Assembly (NCBI GenBank): GCA_021816585.1
Contig: JAKAXL010000020.1
Location: forward strand, 1-54,153
Length of the DNA: 54,153 bases
Reading direction: 5' to 3'
Source: Pseudomonadota bacterium
Lineage (GTDB): Bacteria; Pseudomonadota; Gammaproteobacteria; Burkholderiales; Burkholderiaceae_C
Shown here: positions 50,798 through 54,153 of the stretch, in pieces
How positions within the stretch are numbered: the stretch's first letter is position 1
Layout: each line of letters starts with the position of its first letter
Made by a program: the position numbers and the translations under genes
The notes under the pieces: generated by a model
Told to the model about the DNA's origin: nothing
The model's input: only the letters and a program-made list of their open reading frames with translations
The model's database searches: none

Positions 50798-53221
50798 ATG
50801 CAAGTCCCTGAATCCTGGCTGCGCAGTTTCTGCAACCCGAAGCTCGGCATCGCCGAGATCGCCGAGCGCCTCACCATGGCCGGGCTCGAGGTGGAGGAAC
50901 TGCAGCCCGCCGCGCCCCCGTTCAGCGGCGTGGTGGTGGCGCGCGTGCTCGAGGCCGTGCAGCACCCCGACGCCGACCGCCTGCGCGTGTGCACGGTGGA
51001 CGCCGGCGGCGCGCAGCCGCTGCAGATCGTCTGCGGCGCGCCCAACGCGGCCGCCGGCATGCTCGTGCCCTGCGCGCAGGTCGGCGCCGTGCTGCCCCCG
51101 CCGCAGGCCGGCGGCGAGCCGTTTCGCATCGGCGCCGCGCGCATGCGCGGGGTCGACTCGCAGGGCATGCTGTGCTCGGCGCGCGAGCTCGGCCTGTCCG
51201 CCGACCACTCGGGCCTGCTGGCGCTGGACCCGGGCCTGCCGGTCGGCCGGGACCTGCGCGAGGCCCTGCAACTCGACGAGCAGGTGCTGGGCATCAAGCT
51301 GACGCCCAACCTCGGGCACTGCATGAGCGTGTACGGCGTGGCGCGCGAACTCTCGGCCATCACCGGCGCCGCGCTGTGCTCGCCGCGCTTCGAGCCCGCA
51401 CCCGTGGGCCTCGACGAGACCCTGCCGGTGAGCGTGCTGGCGCCCGACCTGTGCGGACGCTTTTCCGGGCGCGTGATCCGCGGCGTCGACGCGCGCGCGC
51501 CGACCCCGGCGTGGCTGCGCCAGCGCCTGGAACGCGCCGGCCAGCGCAGCATCTCGGCGCTGGTGGACATCTCCAACTACGTGATGCTCGAGCTCGGGCG
51601 CCCGACCCACGTGTTCGACCTCGACCGCATCGACGGCGGGCTCGAGGTGCGCTGGGGCCGCGCCGGCGAGAGCCTGCAGCTGCTCAACGGGCAGACCATC
51701 GAGGTCGACGACAAGGTCGGCGTGATCGCCGCCGGCAAGGGCATCGAGTCGCTGGCCGGCATCATGGGCGGCGACGCCACCGCGGTCAGCCTGGACACGC
51801 GCAACGTCTACGTCGAGGCCGCGTTCTGGTGGCCGCAGGCGATCCGCGGGCGCGCCCGGCGCTACAACTTCAGCACCGACGCCGGCGCGCGCTTCGAGCG
51901 CGGCGTCGACCCGGCCACCACGGTCGAGCACCTCGAATACATCACCGGCCTGGTGCTGCAGATCTGCGGCGGACAGGCCGGCCCGATCGACGACCGCCGC
52001 ATCGCCGAGCCCGAGCGCAAGCCGGTGCGCATGCGCGTGGCGCGCTGCGAGCGCATCGTCGGCACCCCCATCGGCGCCGACGCCATGCAGCGGATCTTCC
52101 AGCGCCTGGGGCTGCCGGCGCAGCGCGAAGGGCAGGGCACGCCGGGCGAGGCCTTCGTGGTCACGCCGCCCAGCTACCGCTTCGACCTGGAGATCGAGGA
52201 AGACCTCGTGGAGGAGGTCGCGCGCATCCACGGCTACGCCGCGATCCCGGTGCGCCCGCCGCAGGCGGCCGCGCGCATGCTGCCCGAGCCCGAGGGCCTG
52301 CGCAGCCAGCACGCGCTGCGCCTGGCTCTCGTCGAGCGCGGCTACCAGGAGACCATCCAGTTCAGCTTCGCGGAAGCCGACTGGGAGACCGACCTGGCCG
52401 GCAACACGCAGCCCATCGTGCTGCGCAATCCGATCAGCGCGCAGGCCGGGGTGATGCGCTCGAACCTGCTCGGCGGGTTGCTGCAGACCCTGCGCGCCAA
52501 CCTCAGCCACCGCGCGCGACGCGTGCGGATCTTCGAGCTGGGCAGGGTGTTCCTGCGCGCGCCGGAGCGCGAGGACCTGCAGCCGCGCGGAGTCGAACAG
52601 CCGATGCGCATCGGTGGCCTGGCCTGGGGGCCCGTGTGGCCCACGAGCTGGGCGGCGCCGGAGCGCGCAGTCGATTTCTACGACGTGAAGTCCGACGTGC
52701 AGCAGTTGTGCGCCGGCTGCGGGCAGCTGCGCTTCGAGCCGGTTTCGCACCCTGCGCTGCACCCGGGGCGTGCGGCCTCGGTGCTGCTGGACGGGCGTGC
52801 GGTCGGCGTGCTGGGCGAGCTGCACCCGCGCTGGGTGCACAAGTACGGGTTGCCGCAGGCGCCGGTGGTGTTCGAGCTCGACGCGCAGGCGCTGCAGCGC
52901 CAGGCGCTGCCGCAGCCGCGCGCGCTGCCGCGCACGCCGCAGGTGCAGCGCGACCTCGCCTTCGTGCTCGACGCCACGCTGCCCGCGGCGCGCGTGCTGG
53001 ACCTGGTGCGTGCGCTGCCGGCCCGCGATGCGCGCTGCGCGACGCTGGTCGACGTGGTGATCTTCGACGTGTTCAAGCTGCCCGATTCGAGCGCGCGCAG
53101 CCTGGCGCTGCGCCTGAGCCTGCAGGCCGACGAGACCCTCACCGACGCGCAGGCGGACGCCGCCTGCGCCGCGGTGGTCGAGGCCATGCAGCGCGATTTC
53201 GACGCCCGGCTGCGTTCCTGA
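50798..53221 (+). CDS. pheT: Phenylalanyl-tRNA synthetase beta subunit
   Basis: PheT edits Tyr-tRNA(Phe) and binds the tRNA. The 807-residue product starts MQVPESWLRSFCN. It then has the EMAP-like tRNA-binding domain (GVVVARVLEAVQHPDADRLRVC, split over residues 46-67), the B3/4 editing domain (SALVDISNYVMLELGRPTHVFD, split over residues 250-271), the B5 domain, the core (YGYAAIPV-type HGYAAIPVRPP; FSFAEADWE), and the C-terminal ferredoxin-like anticodon-binding FDX-ACB domain (LPRTPQVQRDLAFVLD). Length matches E. coli (795). Confidence 0.98.
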   Translation: MQVPESWLRSFCNPKLGIAEIAERLTMAGLEVEELQPAAPPFSGVVVARVLEAVQHPDADRLRVCTVDAGGAQPLQIVCGAPNAAAGMLVPCAQVGAVLPPPQAGGEPFRIGAARMRGVDSQGMLCSARELGLSADHSGLLALDPGLPVGRDLREALQLDEQVLGIKLTPNLGHCMSVYGVARELSAITGAALCSPRFEPAPVGLDETLPVSVLAPDLCGRFSGRVIRGVDARAPTPAWLRQRLERAGQRSISALVDISNYVMLELGRPTHVFDLDRIDGGLEVRWGRAGESLQLLNGQTIEVDDKVGVIAAGKGIESLAGIMGGDATAVSLDTRNVYVEAAFWWPQAIRGRARRYNFSTDAGARFERGVDPATTVEHLEYITGLVLQICGGQAGPIDDRRIAEPERKPVRMRVARCERIVGTPIGADAMQRIFQRLGLPAQREGQGTPGEAFVVTPPSYRFDLEIEEDLVEEVARIHGYAAIPVRPPQAAARMLPEPEGLRSQHALRLALVERGYQETIQFSFAEADWETDLAGNTQPIVLRNPISAQAGVMRSNLLGGLLQTLRANLSHRARRVRIFELGRVFLRAPEREDLQPRGVEQPMRIGGLAWGPVWPTSWAAPERAVDFYDVKSDVQQLCAGCGQLRFEPVSHPALHPGRAASVLLDGRAVGVLGELHPRWVHKYGLPQAPVVFELDAQALQRQALPQPRALPRTPQVQRDLAFVLDATLPAARVLDLVRALPARDARCATLVDVVIFDVFKLPDSSARSLALRLSLQADETLTDAQADAACAAVVEAMQRDFDARLRS

Positions 53222-53269
53222 GCGCCGTTCCCGACCCCCCGGTTGCCCTTTGCGGAGCTGAGCCCCATC

Positions 53270-53629
53270 ATGGAAAAACTGGTCACCAGCCTGCAGACTC
53301 CGAGTCTCACGAAGGCGGAGCTGTCGGAACTCCTGTACGAGCGTATCGGCCTGAACAAGCGCGAATCGAAAGACATGGTGGATGCCTTTTTCGACCTGCT
53401 GCGCGACGCGCTGGCGGCGGGGCAGGACGTGAAGCTGTCGAACTTCGGCAACTTCCAGTTGCGCGACAAGGCGCAGCGCCCCGGGCGCAACCCGCGCACC
53501 GGCGAGGTCATCCCGATCCGCGCGCGCCGCGTCGTGACCTTCCATCCCAGCCAGAAATTCAAGGAGCAACTGCAGGGAGGCGCCGAAGCCTCGGTGCCGC
53601 TGGTCGTCTCGGGAACGCTGCCGGGCTGA
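53270..53629 (+). CDS. ihfA: Integration host factor subunit alpha
   Basis: A 119-residue HU/IHF-family DNA-bending protein, partner of IhfB. It carries [30 protein letters not shown] (split over residues 12-41), [22 protein letters not shown] with the intercalating Pro, and [13 protein letters not shown]. The C-terminus is about 20 residues longer than in E. coli (99). ATG at 53270 is chosen; a TTG at 53243 would add nine unconserved residues. pheT-ihfA linkage is shared with enterobacteria. Confidence 0.96.
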   Translation: MEKLVTSLQTPSLTKAELSELLYERIGLNKRESKDMVDAFFDLLRDALAAGQDVKLSNFGNFQLRDKAQRPGRNPRTGEVIPIRARRVVTFHPSQKFKEQLQGGAEASVPLVVSGTLPG

Positions 53630-53638
53630 CGCGTCGCC

Positions 53639-54046
53639 ATGACCGCCTCCTCGGATCTGCCGCCGATCCCCGCCAAGCGCTACTTCACCATCGGTGAGGT
53701 CAGCGAGCTGTGCGGGGTCAAGGCGCACGTGCTGCGCTACTGGGAGCAGGAGTTCAGCCAGCTGCGCCCGATGAAGCGCCGCGGCAACCGGCGCTACTAC
53801 CAGCACCACGAGGTGCTGCTGATCCGGCGCATCCGCGAACTGCTGTACGACCAGGGCTTCACCATCCACGGCGCGCGCGCCAAGCTGTCGCAGAGCGCGG
53901 CGCTCGACATGGCGCCCCGACGCCTCGAGCCCGAGGCCCCGCCGGAGCCGCTGCCCGCCGGCGATCCGCAGGACTGGCCCGAGCCCAGCCGCGAGGAGCT
54001 CGTCAACGAATTGATGCTGCTGCGCGAGCTCCTGCTGGGCGACTGA
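53639..54046 (+). CDS. MerR-family transcriptional regulator
   Basis: A 135-residue regulator with an N-terminal winged helix-turn-helix (YFTIGEVSELCGVKAHVLRYWEQEFSQLRPMKRRGNRRYYQ, split over residues 15-55) followed by a dimerisation helix LIRRIRELLYDQGFTIHGARAKL and a Pro/Glu-rich tail. It has a single Cys and lacks the paired cysteines of metal-sensing MerR proteins. The FSQLRP form of the wing resembles MlrA/HspR-like members. It starts 9 nt after ihfA, an arrangement widespread in Betaproteobacteria. Effector and targets are unknown. Confidence 0.9.
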   Translation: MTASSDLPPIPAKRYFTIGEVSELCGVKAHVLRYWEQEFSQLRPMKRRGNRRYYQHHEVLLIRRIRELLYDQGFTIHGARAKLSQSAALDMAPRRLEPEAPPEPLPAGDPQDWPEPSREELVNELMLLRELLLGD

Positions 54047-54051
54047 TCTGC

Positions 54052-54057
54052 TACACT
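54052..54057 (+). promoter_or_regulatory. Candidate -10 box for tRNA-Pro
   Basis: TACACT lies 17 nt before the tRNA, followed by a T-rich stretch. No -35 element is evident in the merR 3' end. Confidence 0.45.
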
Positions 54058-54074
54058 TTTCGCTTTTGGTCAGT

Positions 54075-54151
54075 CGGGGCGTAGCGCAGCCTGGTAGCGC
54101 ACCTGCATGGGGTGCAGGGGGTCGGAAGTTCGAATCTTCTCGCCCCGACCA
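54075..54151 (+). tRNA. tRNA-Pro (anticodon GGG)
   Basis: A full 77-nt cloverleaf. The acceptor CGGGGCG pairs with CGCCCCG. The D-arm contains GTAGCGCAGCCTGGTAGCGC, and the anticodon stem-loop is CCTGC-ATGGGGT-GCAGG with GGG at 34-36. The T-arm contains AAGTTCGAATCTT. The A discriminator and CCA end (54148-54151) are encoded. It closes the cluster at the window edge. Confidence 0.97.
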
Positions 54152-54153
54152 TT

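Noticed and set aside
49637..53869. A 1410-codon open frame on the minus strand opposite pheS-pheT-ihfA
   Set aside because: It is antisense to well-identified genes, is Arg/Ala/Gln/His-rich low complexity without domains, and arises from GC-rich third positions.

Overview
The window is 54 kb of very GC-rich (about 70%), densely coding bacterial chromosome. Gene content and order point to the Betaproteobacteria, order Burkholderiales. The clearest signs are gyrA-serC-pheA-hisC-tyrA-aroA/cmk-rpsA-ihfB-lapA-lapB-hldE1-hldD on one strand, gyrA next to an ompA-like gene and ubiG-gph on the other, smc-zipA-ligA, and tRNA-Val - thrS-infC-rpmI-rplT-pheS-pheT-ihfA-merR - tRNA-Pro. AroA and Cmk are fused into one protein, which I know from Comamonadaceae-like lineages; the genus cannot be fixed from the sequence. 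There is no prophage, insertion sequence, CRISPR array, integron or other accessory island. Almost everything is core genome.

Layout. 1-3.8 kb (+): a 5'-truncated dapE, prmB and an ABC-F factor of the YheS type. 3.8-8.3 kb (-): a polytopic membrane protein, rpmE2, rho, trxA and the 4.5S SRP RNA. 8.4-13 kb (+): dnaX-ybaB-recR, a degenerate ThiE/TenI-like gene and a Tat-exported NHL-repeat protein. 13-21.4 kb: queF (-) divergent from smc-zipA-ligA and a ROK sugar kinase (+). 21.4-36 kb (-): a 15-kb block that joins inner-core heptose synthesis (hldD, hldE1), LPS control (lapAB), IHF-beta, ribosomal protein S1, aromatic amino acid and serine synthesis, and gyrase A. 36-43.7 kb, mixed strands: ompA-like, ubiG, gph, mog, darP, pmbA, folA, thyA and an alpha/beta hydrolase. 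43.7-54.1 kb (+): relA, then the translation cluster from tRNA-Val to tRNA-Pro.

Functionally the window is mostly information processing (replication clamp loader, ligase, gyrase, SMC, RecR, Rho, IHF alpha and beta, S1, IF3, L20, L31, L35, ThrRS, PheRS, 4.5S RNA), plus envelope and folate/thymidylate metabolism. The most informative signals are regulatory. In this GC-rich background AT-rich islands stand out, and several are promoter-like sequences embedded in upstream genes: at the trxA stop codon for rho, inside cmk for rpsA, and inside thrS for infC. infC appears to start with a non-canonical ATA codon. Intrinsic terminators sit just upstream of both thrS and pheS with no room for an obvious promoter behind them, which suggests control by readthrough. 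A 46-codon reading frame links rplT to pheS across the second terminator. GyrA carries Gln at the position of E. coli Ser83. I found no convincing evidence of a wholly new multi-gene system.
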